From: Flemingiibacterium sp045579745
Lineage (GTDB): Bacteria; Bacillota; Clostridia; Oscillospirales; CAG-272
Assembly (NCBI GenBank): GCA_045579745.1
Contig: JAZNMQ010000051.1
Location: 1 to 36,526, forward strand
DNA length: 36,526 nt
Direction: 5' to 3'
Made by a program: the position numbers and the translations under genes
Shown here: piece after piece, positions 22,449 through 29,474 of the stretch
Layout of the letters: the number at the start of each line of letters is the position of its first letter
Position numbering within the stretch: position 1 is the stretch's first letter
Notes under the pieces: model-generated
Seen by the model: the letters and a program-made list of their open reading frames with translations, nothing else
Database searches by the model: none
What the model was told of the DNA's origin: nothing

Positions 22449-23417
22449 ATGAAATTATCTGTTCTTGCTAACTGCTACGGCTCAAAAACTCTTGATGAAG
22501 CTCTGTCGATCTTCGCATCGATGGGCGTTGAAGCGGTTGAGATCGGTGCCGGCGGATATCCCGGAAAGGCACACTGCGATCCCGCAGTTCTTCTTGCAGA
22601 CGAAGACGAATTCAAGAAGTTCATGGCTACATTTGAAAAATACGGTATCGAGCCCTGCGCTCTTGCATGCCACGGAAACCCTGTTCACCCGAACAAGGAG
22701 ATCGCTGCAGCATTTGAAGCTGACTTCCGCAACGCTATTCTGCTTGCTGAGAAGATGGGTCTTGATACAGTAATTACATTCTCCGGCTGCCCCGGCGACC
22801 ATCCCGGTGCAAAATATCCGAACTGGGTAACCTGCCCTTGGCCTGAGGATTTCCTCGAAATTCTCGACTATCAGTGGAACGAGGTCCTCATTCCCTATTG
22901 GAAAGAGGAGGTTAAGTTTGCAAACGCTCACGGCGTAACAAAGATCGCTCTTGAGATGCACCCCGGCTTCTGCGTATACAATCCCGAAACGCTTCTCAAG
23001 CTTCGCGCTGCAGTCGGCGACACCATCGGCGCAAACTTCGACCCGTCACACCTTATTTGGCAGGGTATGAATCCCGTAGCCGCTATTCGCGAGCTCGAGG
23101 GAGCTATTTACCACTTCCACGCAAAGGATACAAAGATCGACGCTATCAACACCGCAAAGAACGGCGTGCTTGACACAAAGCACTACGGCGACGAGCTCAA
23201 CCGTTCTTGGGTATTCCGTGCGATCGGTTACGGCAACGACCTTGCATACTGGAAAGACATTGCTTCCGCTCTCAGACTTGTCGGTTATGACAAGGTTATG
23301 TCTATTGAGCATGAGGACAGCCTCATGAGCATCGACGAGGGACTTACAAAGGCTGTTGAGGTATTGAAGCAGGTTATTATCAAGGATCCTAAGCCGAGCA
23401 CAATGGCTTGGGCATAA
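22449..23417 (+). CDS. Sugar phosphate isomerase/epimerase (AP_endonuc_2 TIM barrel)
   Basis: This 322-aa cytosolic protein is longer than the paralogue at 16599. Motifs include ALACHGNPVHP, TFSGCPGDHPGAKYPNW, the metal-ligand Glu in IALEMHPGFCVYN, NFDPSHLIWQGMNP with Asp and His, YHFHAKDTKID, and a final Glu in VMSIEHED. These match the group often encoded beside Gfo/Idh/MocA dehydrogenases and annotated as sugar phosphate isomerase/epimerase. AAGGA precedes the start by about 11 nt. Codon use is biased as in the preceding gene. A terminator intervenes, so it is expressed by read-through or an unseen promoter. It probably acts on the keto-sugar made by its neighbours. Confidence 0.93.
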   Translation: MKLSVLANCYGSKTLDEALSIFASMGVEAVEIGAGGYPGKAHCDPAVLLADEDEFKKFMATFEKYGIEPCALACHGNPVHPNKEIAAAFEADFRNAILLAEKMGLDTVITFSGCPGDHPGAKYPNWVTCPWPEDFLEILDYQWNEVLIPYWKEEVKFANAHGVTKIALEMHPGFCVYNPETLLKLRAAVGDTIGANFDPSHLIWQGMNPVAAIRELEGAIYHFHAKDTKIDAINTAKNGVLDTKHYGDELNRSWVFRAIGYGNDLAYWKDIASALRLVGYDKVMSIEHEDSLMSIDEGLTKAVEVLKQVIIKDPKPSTMAWA

Positions 23418-23457
23418 AAAGCTCGCGGCTTGTTTGGCTTAGGTTTTAGTTTAGCTG

Positions 23458-23550
23458 GCGAGCATAGGAATTTTTCTAAAATTGGGTCAATGACCCAATT
23501 TTACCGACGGAGTCGGTCGAAAAATTCCCCCTCGTGAAGCAAAGGCTCGC
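23458..23550. repeat. Nested-hairpin intergenic element (three-way junction)
   Basis: An outer stem GGAATTTTTC (23467-23476) / GAAAAATTCC (23519-23528) encloses two perfect hairpins: AAAATTGGGTC-AAT-GACCCAATTTT (23478-23502) and ACCGAC-GGA-GTCGGT (23503-23517). A further GCGAGC (23458-23463) / GCTCGC (23545-23550) pair can close the whole. It lies in the 232-bp gap between the isomerase and the second Gfo/Idh/MocA gene. Confidence 0.65.
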
Positions 23551-23586
23551 GTTGAATTTAGCAGAGTTTCAAGTTATGCGAAACAA

Positions 23587-23615
23587 TTGACACAATTACA
23601 AAGCACATCATTACA
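23587..23615 (+). promoter_or_regulatory. Possible weak promoter of the second Gfo/Idh/MocA gene
   Basis: TTGACA (23587-23592) is perfect, but at 17 nt the -10 position reads ATTACA. It could be activator-dependent or fortuitous. Confidence 0.35.
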
Positions 23616-23649
23616 AAAAACGTCGGCAATAGCCGACACAGAGGTTATT

Positions 23650-24687
23650 ATGAAGAATTTAGTTGTTATCGGATACGGTGGAATGGGCGGCTGGCACACA
23701 GAGCATGCTCTGAAAAGTGATGTCGTTCATTTAGCAGGTATTTACGATATCAAAAAGGAACGCTGCGACCTTGCAATTTCCCGCGGGATTCACGCTTATA
23801 GCTCCTTTGAGGAGGTTTTAGCTGATCCTACGGTTGATCTTGTGACCGTTGCGATTCCTAACGATCAGCACAAATCCGTTGTAATTCGCGCACTCGAAGC
23901 AGGCAAGAATGTAATCTGCGAAAAGCCCGTTACACTCTGCTCCGAGGATCTCGCTGACATGATCGAAGCCGCTAACAAGGCTGACAAAATCTTCTCCGTT
24001 CATCAGAACCGTCGTTGGGATGTAGACTTCCTCGCGATGAAAAAGCTCTATGAAACGGGCGAGATCGGCGAAGTTTTCAATATTGAATCGCGTGTTCACG
24101 GCTCTCGCGGTATTCCGTCCGACTGGCGCGGAATGAAGCAGTACGGCGGCGGAATGATCTATGACTGGGGTATTCATCTTATCGACCAGATCATGCAGAT
24201 CGTTACCTCCAAGATTGCAACCGTTTACTGCCGCCTTGACAATCTCACCAACACCGAGGTTGACGACGGCTTCAAGTTAGAGCTTGTTTTCGAGAATGGC
24301 TGCCGCGCTTACATAGAGCTCGGAACCTACAATTTCATCCCGATGCCGCGCTTCTACATGCAGGGCAGAAAAGGCACCGCGATGATCACCGATTGGCGCG
24401 AAAACTGCAAGATCGTGAAGTGCAAGCATTGGCATGAATCGGACGTTGTTCCGGTTGAAACCGCCGCAGGTCTTACAAAGACGATGGCACCTCGCGATTC
24501 CATCACCGTAGATGAGTATGAATACGAGCGTCCCGCCTCGAATGTTCACGATTACTATCGCAACTTCGTTAAGGCGATCGACCGCATTGAGCCTCAGCTT
24601 GTTACACACGAACAGATGATGCTCGACATGAAGGTTATGGAAGCGGCATTCAAGTCCGCAGAGCTCGGTCAGGTCATCAAATTCTAA
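23650..24687 (+). CDS. Gfo/Idh/MocA family oxidoreductase
   Basis: This 345-aa NAD(P)-dependent cytosolic oxidoreductase has the nucleotide motif GYGGMGGWHTEHAL, EKPV with the catalytic Lys, and GGGMIYDWGIHLIDQ with the active-site Asp/His. Otherwise it is diverged from the paralogue at 21249. The start at 23650 has GAGG 5 nt upstream; an upstream frame to 23587 begins with a TTG inside the promoter-like region and is not used. Having two members beside a TIM-barrel isomerase suggests successive oxidation and re-reduction of a sugar at different carbons, as in C-glycoside or inositol-type pathways. That pathway link is inference. It is followed by a strong terminator. Confidence 0.92.
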   Translation: MKNLVVIGYGGMGGWHTEHALKSDVVHLAGIYDIKKERCDLAISRGIHAYSSFEEVLADPTVDLVTVAIPNDQHKSVVIRALEAGKNVICEKPVTLCSEDLADMIEAANKADKIFSVHQNRRWDVDFLAMKKLYETGEIGEVFNIESRVHGSRGIPSDWRGMKQYGGGMIYDWGIHLIDQIMQIVTSKIATVYCRLDNLTNTEVDDGFKLELVFENGCRAYIELGTYNFIPMPRFYMQGRKGTAMITDWRENCKIVKCKHWHESDVVPVETAAGLTKTMAPRDSITVDEYEYERPASNVHDYYRNFVKAIDRIEPQLVTHEQMMLDMKVMEAAFKSAELGQVIKF

Positions 24688-24693
24688 CTTTTC

Positions 24694-24724
24694 GGGGAAA
24701 ACTTCATGTTTTCCCCTTTTACTT
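24694..24724 (+). terminator. Rho-independent terminator
   Basis: GGGGAAAAC (24694-24702) pairs with GTTTTCCCC (24708-24716), followed by TTTTACTTT. It closes the catabolic cluster just before mnmM. Confidence 0.88.
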
Positions 24725-24733
24725 TGAGGAAGT

Positions 24734-25291
24734 ATGAGAATGGTAGATTTACTTGATATGCACAAATATTTCATCCTCCAGCATCTTGGCGAGGGTGATG
24801 TCGCGGTCGATTATACGATGGGCAACGGCCACGACACCGAATTTTTATCAAAAACAGTCGGCGAGAGCGGCAGAGTTTACGCGTTCGACATTCAGATCGA
24901 CGCGCTGAATTCAACAAAGCGCAATCTGAGTGCAAGCGGATGTCCGAGCAACTATTCCCTTTTCTGCGCGTCCCACCATCGCGTAAAGGAGTTCGTTCAC
25001 GAAAAGGTTAAGGCAGGAATGTTCAATCTCGGATATCTTCCGGGAAGCGACAAATCCATAACCACGATGCACGACACGACGCTTGCGGCGATCGACGCGG
25101 CGATTGAGCTGATGGACACCGATGCTATTATTCTTATCGCGGTTTATCCCGGTCACGCCGAGGGTGAGCTTGAAGGAAGGCTTGTCAACGAAAAGTTAGC
25201 ATCGCTCGACCGAAAGAAATACACAGTCGCGTCTTTTAAAATGGTCAATTCGCCCACAAGCCCGTTTTTCTATATTATCGAGGGAAGATAA
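24734..25291 (+). CDS. mnmM: tRNA 2-thiouridine-34 methyltransferase MnmM-like (YtqB family)
   Basis: The protein is 185 aa, a class I SAM-dependent methyltransferase. Motif I is DYTMGNGHDTEFL and motif II an acidic Asp in YAFDIQ. The family signature NLGYLPGSDKSITT is present, then VYPGHAEGE. These match the YtqB family (PF06962), shown in Bacillota to methylate wobble uridine 34 to complete mnm5s2U (MnmM). The ATG at 24734 has GAGGA only 3 nt upstream; ATG 24740 (MVDLL) has better spacing and may be the true start. It overlaps the next gene by one base (TAATG), so the two are translationally coupled. No separate promoter was seen; the preceding terminator may be leaky. Confidence 0.85.
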   Translation: MRMVDLLDMHKYFILQHLGEGDVAVDYTMGNGHDTEFLSKTVGESGRVYAFDIQIDALNSTKRNLSASGCPSNYSLFCASHHRVKEFVHEKVKAGMFNLGYLPGSDKSITTMHDTTLAAIDAAIELMDTDAIILIAVYPGHAEGELEGRLVNEKLASLDRKKYTVASFKMVNSPTSPFFYIIEGR

Positions 25292-25734
25292 TGCGCTCAT
25301 TTTTAAATCTTCTCGATATTGAAAGCGGACGCGAGATTCGGCTTGCTGAGTTCGGTTTTTACGCCGAAAAGCCGTCGTTTTGCGGCGAGCTTATCACCTT
25401 TGAGCGCGATGGAAAGCTGCTTGCATTTTCTCCCGAGGACGGAAAGCTTTCCTCCTTTAAGGGCGAGGTTGAGCCCACGCCTCACAAGCTTATGCTGAAT
25501 TTCACCTCGCCGTTCAGCGGCAAAACAGCCTACGCCGAGCTGATTTTCGGAAGACGGGTACTCGTGCGCTTCATGGCATCAAACGGCTCGCTCGGAGCGG
25601 CTCCGATTTCGCCCGACGGCACAAAGCTTGTATTTTTCGGCTACCCAGCCGAAGAATTCGGACCTGCTGAGGAGTTCGGACCTGCTGAGGAGTTCGGACC
25701 TGCCGAGGAGTTCAGACCTGCCGAAGAAGCTTGA
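25291..25734 (+). CDS. Hypothetical protein with TolB-like blade and PAEEFG repeat tail
   Basis: The protein is 147 aa with no signal peptide. The first ~115 residues are beta-rich, with LLDIESGREIRLAEFGFYAE and ISPDGTKLVFFG, the latter a typical TolB/WD40-type blade motif. This suggests part of a small beta-propeller, too short for a complete one. From residue 119 the sequence becomes a perfect hexapeptide repeat, PAEEFG x4, encoded by 18-bp tandem units. The stop codon is created inside the fifth unit, and a sixth decayed unit follows. The natural protein probably continued past this point or ended earlier, so the repeats look like a slippage-generated tail. It starts on the mnmM stop codon. 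Confidence 0.7.
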   Translation: MRSFLNLLDIESGREIRLAEFGFYAEKPSFCGELITFERDGKLLAFSPEDGKLSSFKGEVEPTPHKLMLNFTSPFSGKTAYAELIFGRRVLVRFMASNGSLGAAPISPDGTKLVFFGYPAEEFGPAEEFGPAEEFGPAEEFRPAEEA

Positions 25735-25752
25735 CCTGTCAAGGCATACGAA
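25645..25752 (+). repeat. 18-bp in-frame tandem repeats (five units plus a decayed sixth)
   Basis: Units start at 25645, 25663, 25681, 25699, 25717 and 25735. Consensus CCTGCTGAGGAGTTCGGA. Units 2 and 3 are identical, unit 5 contains the stop codon TGA, and unit 6 is degenerate. Confidence 0.92.
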
Positions 25753-25807
25753 ATTGCCGAAATATTCACTTGCGCCCGACGCAGTCGCAAATCCGCAGTA
25801 TAAAACA

Positions 25808-25845
25808 GCCTCCCACCGTCAAAGACGATGGGAGGCGTTTTGTGT
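25808..25845. terminator. Terminator between convergent transcripts
   Basis: GCCTCCCACCGTC (25808-25820) and GACGATGGGAGGC (25824-25836) pair around loop AAA with one mismatch. GTTTTGTG follows on the plus strand and CTGTTTTATA on the minus strand, so both the 25291 and 25855 genes can use it. Confidence 0.85.
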
Positions 25846-25854
25846 TATTAAAAG

Positions 25855-26283
25855 TCAATCGCCGAGTGCGGCTAACTCATTTGAATAGTTGTTTATCTTG
25901 TTAAATCCATTTGGATGACCGTAATCTGAAGCTAAATACTCGAGCGCATCTATCAGCCCTTGAATATTGCTCTGCACCTTTTGGGGATTCAGAATCATGT
26001 AGCCGTAAACGATGTTGCACCATGTGTACTCGGTTAAGTCTTCATTGTCCCTCAAAAACAGATAAGCGTTCATATAGGTGCGAAATTCGCTGACACCGCT
26101 GTGGTAGTCGGAGTCATTGCCGCTCTCTTTGTAATTCTTGAAATCCTCAAGCGCCGCAGTTACACTGCTTTGACAAAGGGTTTCCATTTTTTCGTGTTCG
26201 GCATCCTTTTGCAGCCAAAGTGCGATGCAAAGAATTGCGAGCAGCAAAGCTATGCTTCCTAAAATCAGGTTGGATTTTTTCAT
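25855..26283 (-). CDS. Hypothetical protein with N-terminal membrane anchor
   Basis: The protein is 142 aa. Residues 5-24 (NLILGSIALLLAILCIALWL) form a signal anchor after a short basic N-terminus. The remainder is a helical, probably extracytoplasmic domain with several Tyr/Asn-rich segments (EFRTYMNAYLFLRDNEDL, NIVYGYMILNPQ). No lipobox Cys follows the hydrophobic segment. GGAG lies 8 nt before the start. It begins 24 bp after the radA stop and is probably co-transcribed with radA. Not recognised; no function proposed. Confidence 0.72.
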   Translation of the reverse strand: MKKSNLILGSIALLLAILCIALWLQKDAEHEKMETLCQSSVTAALEDFKNYKESGNDSDYHSGVSEFRTYMNAYLFLRDNEDLTEYTWCNIVYGYMILNPQKVQSNIQGLIDALEYLASDYGHPNGFNKINNYSNELAALGD

Positions 26284-26307
26284 AGCATCTCTCCCTTATA
26301 TCCAGGT

Positions 26308-27714
26308 TTATTTGCTTGTGAGCTGATCGAAGATGCTCTTGACGGGAATGATCTCAACGCCCTCAAAACGGAGCTCCTTCCCTGCACGACGGCGAAGCTC
26401 GATATTTCGCGCAGGAACGATGATCTTCTTGAAGCCGAGGCGGACCGCCTCAGCGACGCGCTGATCGAAATTCTGTACCGCGCGGCATTCGCCTGCAAGC
26501 CCGATCTCGCCTATCGCGATCAGATCATCGGAAACAGCCTCATCCTTTATGGACGAGATAAGCGCCATAGCGACCGCTAAATCTGCGGCAGGCTCATCAA
26601 TGTGCAGACCGCCGATAACATTCAGATACGCGTCATTTACTGAAAATCTGTAGCCGAGGCGCTTCTCAAGCACGGCTAAAATAAGACACATTCGGTTGTA
26701 GTCAATACCGTTTGAGGTTCGACGCGGCGAAGGATATGCAGATTGGGTTACAAGTGCCTGAACCTCTGCGATAATAGGTCGTGTGCCCTCCATAATGCAG
26801 ACAGCGCAGTTTCCCGAAACGCCGACAGGTCTGCCCTCAAGTAAAGTTTCCGAGGGGTTCGAAACCTCCTCCAGACCCTCATCGCTCATCTCAAACATGC
26901 CGATTTCATTAGTCGAGCCAAAGCGGTTCTTAATAGCGCGGATGATACGATAGGAGCGAAGCTTTTCGCCCTCGAAATAGAGCACCGCGTCAACCATATG
27001 CTCAAGCACCTTAGGGCCCGCAATTCCGCCCTCCTTGTTGACATGACCGACCATAATGACAGAGATGCCCTCATTTTTTGCCTTGGCGATGAAAGACAGC
27101 GCAGTTTCTCTGACCTGTGTAACGCTTCCGGGCGCGCTTGCAACATGCTCGTCATACATCGTTTGAATAGAGTCGACGATTATCACATCGGGGTGGATCT
27201 TGTCGCATTTTTCCATAATGCGTCTGACGTTGGTTTCGGTCAGAACATATAAGCTAGAACCGCCGACATGCAAACGCTTCGCGCGGAGCTTGAGCTGCCC
27301 CTGCGATTCCTCTCCCGAAATATAAAGCACCTTTCGCTCGTTGCCGTAATCGTCAACGCAAAGCGAGGATGAGATCTGCAAAAGAAGCGTTGATTTACCG
27401 ATGCCCGGCTCACCTGCAAGCAAAACGACCGAGCCGTGAACAAGGCCTCCGCCGAGAACTCTGTCAAGCTCTCCCATTCCCGTGCCCGAGCGAATAAACG
27501 TCGGAAGCTCGAGCTCATCAAAGCGAACTACCTCGGATTCATATTCGGGTGTCAGGCGCTTAATTTTTGCGCTCGATGACGGCTGTAGTGCTTCCGCGGG
27601 TGCTTCATCCTCAATAAGGGAATTCCACGTGCCGCAGGATGGGCATTTTCCGTACCATTTTGTTGTAACATTTCCGCATTCTGTGCAGGTAAATATCGTC
27701 TTGGGAGCTTTCAT
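26308..27714 (-). CDS. radA: DNA repair protein RadA
   Basis: This 468-aa RecA-like ATPase promotes branch migration in homologous recombination. It has the N-terminal C4 zinc finger (C10-x2-C13 ... C24-x2-C27), Walker A GEPGIGKST, Walker B-like VIIVDSIQT, and the RadA-specific KNRFGS motif. The C-terminal Lon-like domain (LNVIGGLHIDEPAADLAVAM) follows. The length matches B. subtilis RadA/Sms. The start at 27714 has GAGGTG 4 nt upstream; a frame extending to 27753 overlaps the promoter. It is driven by a consensus promoter, and mobile element E3 is inserted just upstream of that promoter without disturbing it. Confidence 0.97.
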   Translation of the reverse strand: MKAPKTIFTCTECGNVTTKWYGKCPSCGTWNSLIEDEAPAEALQPSSSAKIKRLTPEYESEVVRFDELELPTFIRSGTGMGELDRVLGGGLVHGSVVLLAGEPGIGKSTLLLQISSSLCVDDYGNERKVLYISGEESQGQLKLRAKRLHVGGSSLYVLTETNVRRIMEKCDKIHPDVIIVDSIQTMYDEHVASAPGSVTQVRETALSFIAKAKNEGISVIMVGHVNKEGGIAGPKVLEHMVDAVLYFEGEKLRSYRIIRAIKNRFGSTNEIGMFEMSDEGLEEVSNPSETLLEGRPVGVSGNCAVCIMEGTRPIIAEVQALVTQSAYPSPRRTSNGIDYNRMCLILAVLEKRLGYRFSVNDAYLNVIGGLHIDEPAADLAVAMALISSIKDEAVSDDLIAIGEIGLAGECRAVQNFDQRVAEAVRLGFKKIIVPARNIELRRRAGKELRFEGVEIIPVKSIFDQLTSK

Positions 27715-27743
27715 CGTCCACCTCAAAGAATTAATATAATGTA

Positions 27744-27772
27744 ATTGTACCACACCGCGATTATTATGTCAA
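27744..27772 (-). promoter_or_regulatory. SigA-type promoter of radA
   Basis: On the minus strand TTGACA (27772-27767), 17-nt spacer, TACAAT (27749-27744). Confidence 0.88.
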
Positions 27773-27925
27773 GTGCGAACAAATTAGCTCCCTTTTACCT
27801 TTTGTGCTGATATAGGCTTATCCATCAAACCCTTCGTCGATTTGACGGAGATAATGCTATAATACAAATCACAATGCAGAAATCGCTTAAAACGAGCCAC
27901 ATGGCAATTATAGAGCATAACAACA

Positions 27926-27951
27926 GGAGCAGAGGTCTAAACCTCTGCTCC
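27926..27951 (-). terminator. Hairpin terminator of the HTH gene in E3
   Basis: GGAGCAGAGGT (27926-27936) and ACCTCTGCTCC (27941-27951) form a perfect 11-bp stem just past the stop codon. The minus-strand tail TGTTGTTATG is only moderately U-rich. Confidence 0.65.
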
Positions 27952-27974
27952 TTAACTGTTCGACATATTGGAAT

Positions 27975-28583
27975 TTACTTCTTCAATACTTTTTTGCACC
28001 AAGTGCGTTTGTTGCATTTTGGACACTTCAAGTACCGAGTTGTTCCTCTGTGCATTGCATTAAGTGCCTCCATATAGGTAGGGACAATCTCGTGACCACA
28101 GTTTTTGCACTTGTAAGCACCCACACTGACCTCAAGCTTTAATGCATAAAAGCACGGTATCATGAAGACCACGCAGAGCGTAAGTATTGCAACGAGCATC
28201 CAAGGGCCTTCGGGCACAAAAAACGCGATGATCGCGAGACCTCCAATCAAGCCAATGATACTCACTGTCATGATCGTCCACATTGCATTCCAAATAGTTT
28301 TGTTCTTCTTTTCTAATTCCTTTGCCATATCAAGCAAAAGTTGCTCATTCTTTTGATTATTGTTTTCCATATTGATTTTCTCCCCACTTAATAATTCATT
28401 TACACTGATGCCGAGAATATCACAGAGTTCAAGCATAATTGAAGAATCGGGCATTGCGATACCTCTTTCCCACTTAGATATTGCTTTGTCGGTGATACCC
28501 AGTTTTTCTGCCAACTGCATTTGCGTTAAATTGTTCTGTTTTCTGCACTCGGCAATAAATCTTCCTATTTTTATTTGATTCAT
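27975..28583 (-). CDS. XRE-family HTH protein with two TM segments and C-terminal zinc ribbon
   Basis: The protein is 202 aa. The N-terminal Cro/CI-type HTH is typical (IGRFIAECRKQNNLTQMQLA, then LGITDKAISKWERGIAMPD). A charged linker leads to two hydrophobic segments (TIMTVSIIGLIGGLAIIAFF, then WMLVAILTLCVVFMIPCFYA). The C-terminal cytosolic ribbon has CKNC ... CPKC. AGGAG lies 7 nt before the start. It is a membrane-tethered regulator of the kind common in Clostridia; targets are unknown. It is the only gene within element E3, so it is cargo. Its presence may help the element by silencing or sensing, but that is speculation. Confidence 0.88.
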   Translation of the reverse strand: MNQIKIGRFIAECRKQNNLTQMQLAEKLGITDKAISKWERGIAMPDSSIMLELCDILGISVNELLSGEKINMENNNQKNEQLLLDMAKELEKKNKTIWNAMWTIMTVSIIGLIGGLAIIAFFVPEGPWMLVAILTLCVVFMIPCFYALKLEVSVGAYKCKNCGHEIVPTYMEALNAMHRGTTRYLKCPKCNKRTWCKKVLKK

Positions 28584-28788
28584 AGGCTAGCTCCTTTCGA
28601 ATACATTGTAACGGATATTTCGCATATAATACACCCACCATTGGTTTAGTGAGGAGAAGTAAACCTATGGTAGAGTGAAAATTGACCGTTAAATTGGAAT
28701 TTATCGATTCATTTTAACAATAAATTCGGCGGTTCCCTCTTGATATTTCTTCTCTTCCGTAATAGTAAAATCTAAATATATTAAATAC

Positions 28789-28817
28789 ATTATACAATAT
28801 TTTTATGCATATTTCAA
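28789..28817 (-). promoter_or_regulatory. Promoter inside element E3
   Basis: On the minus strand TTGAAA (28817-28812), 17-nt spacer, TATAAT (28794-28789). It would produce a leader of about 200 nt before the HTH gene. The stretch 28584-28877 holds this promoter and no supportable gene. Confidence 0.8.
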
Positions 28818-28990
28818 GGTATAGGAACAAAGCTGAATGTATGAACGCTCCTTGGTGAAATCGACGAAGATTATTTCATCAGCACAAAAGGTAAAAGGGA
28901 TCAAATTAGCGTGGCGTATGTCAACTGAGCTTGACAAAACCGATGGGCAGATATTGTTTTAAAATAAATAATTATTTTTCGAAAAAAGTA

Positions 28991-29019
28991 TTGACAAAAC
29001 AGTTCATATAGTGTATAAT
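28991..29019 (+). promoter_or_regulatory. SigA-type promoter of tRNA-Leu
   Basis: TTGACA (28991-28996), 17-nt spacer, TATAAT (29014-29019): full consensus, 34 nt before the tRNA. Confidence 0.92.
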
Positions 29020-29053
29020 ATAGCATGTTGCAGGGAACAAAACCGCAGCATAT

Positions 29054-29138
29054 GCGAGAGTGGCGGAACTGGCAGACGCGCACGTTTGAGGGGCGTGTAG
29101 TTCACACTGTACGGGTTCAAGTCCCGTTTCTCGCACCA
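29054..29138 (+). tRNA. tRNA-Leu (anticodon GAG)
   Basis: The acceptor GCGAGAG pairs with TTCTCGC (one G-U). The anticodon stem CACGT/GCGTG (last pair U-G) encloses loop TTGAGGG, giving GAG and Leu identity. A long class II variable arm is present, the TpsiC arm reads CGGGTTCAAGTCCCG, and CCA is encoded at 29136-29138. Length 85 nt. Confidence 0.95.
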
Positions 29139-29395
29139 TAAAATAACCAAGAGCACCTGCTCTTGGTTATTTTATCATTCGTGAAATGTGCCGCAGAAAT
29201 CGTATTCAAGAACGCCCACGGCGTTCTTGACCGAGCTATCGCGCCAGCGATTGCTCGTAGGGTTCTGCAAGTCCCGTTTCTCGCACCAAACAGCTAAGAG
29301 CACCTGCTCTTGGTTATTTTATCATTCGTGAAATGTGCCGCAGAAATCGTATTCAGTCTTGGCTATCGCGTAGGGGGCTGCGTTTCTCACACTAT
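29117..29395 (+). repeat. Tandem copies of the tRNA-Leu 3' end and downstream flank
   Basis: CAAGTCCCGTTTCTCGCACC (29119-29138 region) recurs at 29268-29288. The following terminator and flank (GAGCACCTGCTCTTGGTTAT ... GAAATGTGCCGCAGAAATCG ... TATTCA) recur with it to about 29355. A third, decayed copy ends in GCGTTTCTCACACTA (about 29380-29394). The unit is about 150 bp. No gene lies in 29139-29474. The pattern could be a tandem duplication or scars of att sites at a tRNA integration target. Confidence 0.85.
29139..29175 (+). terminator. Terminator of tRNA-Leu
   Basis: TAAAATAACCAAGAGCA pairs with TGCTCTTGGTTATTTTA around loop CC, immediately after the CCA end. Confidence 0.87.
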
Positions 29396-29474
29396 CAAAG
29401 CGTGAGAACAAGTCATCCCACGTTATTATATAATCTATTTGTGCATTAAATCCGTTTTGTACGAGGTAAATATC

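Larger units (their letters stand above)
27788..28901. mobile_element. Element E3: MITE-like ends carrying an HTH/zinc-ribbon gene
   Basis: The 23-bp inverted repeats at 27789-27811 and 28878-28900 are perfect; each begins TCCCTTTTACCTTTTGTG and ends CTGAT. They are flanked by CAAATTAG (27780-27787 and 28902-28909), an 8-bp target duplication extendable to 9 by a shared C. The ends match the MITE E2 terminus (CTCCCAATTACCTTTTGTG). A second inverted motif, CTTCGTCGATTT(G/C)AC, lies inside both ends at different distances. No transposase is encoded. The only gene is the XRE-family protein at 27975, with its own promoter and terminator. Element size is about 1.11 kb. Confidence 0.85.

Noticed and set aside
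28701..28790. A 29-codon minus-strand frame inside element E3 (MYLIYLDFTITEEKKYQEG...).
   Set aside because: Its ATG overlaps the -10 box, upstream of the expected transcription start, and it lacks a ribosome binding site.
29289..29474. A T-box leader upstream of trpS.
   Set aside because: No specifier stem or T-box sequence was found; the region is made of tRNA-Leu 3' end duplicates.
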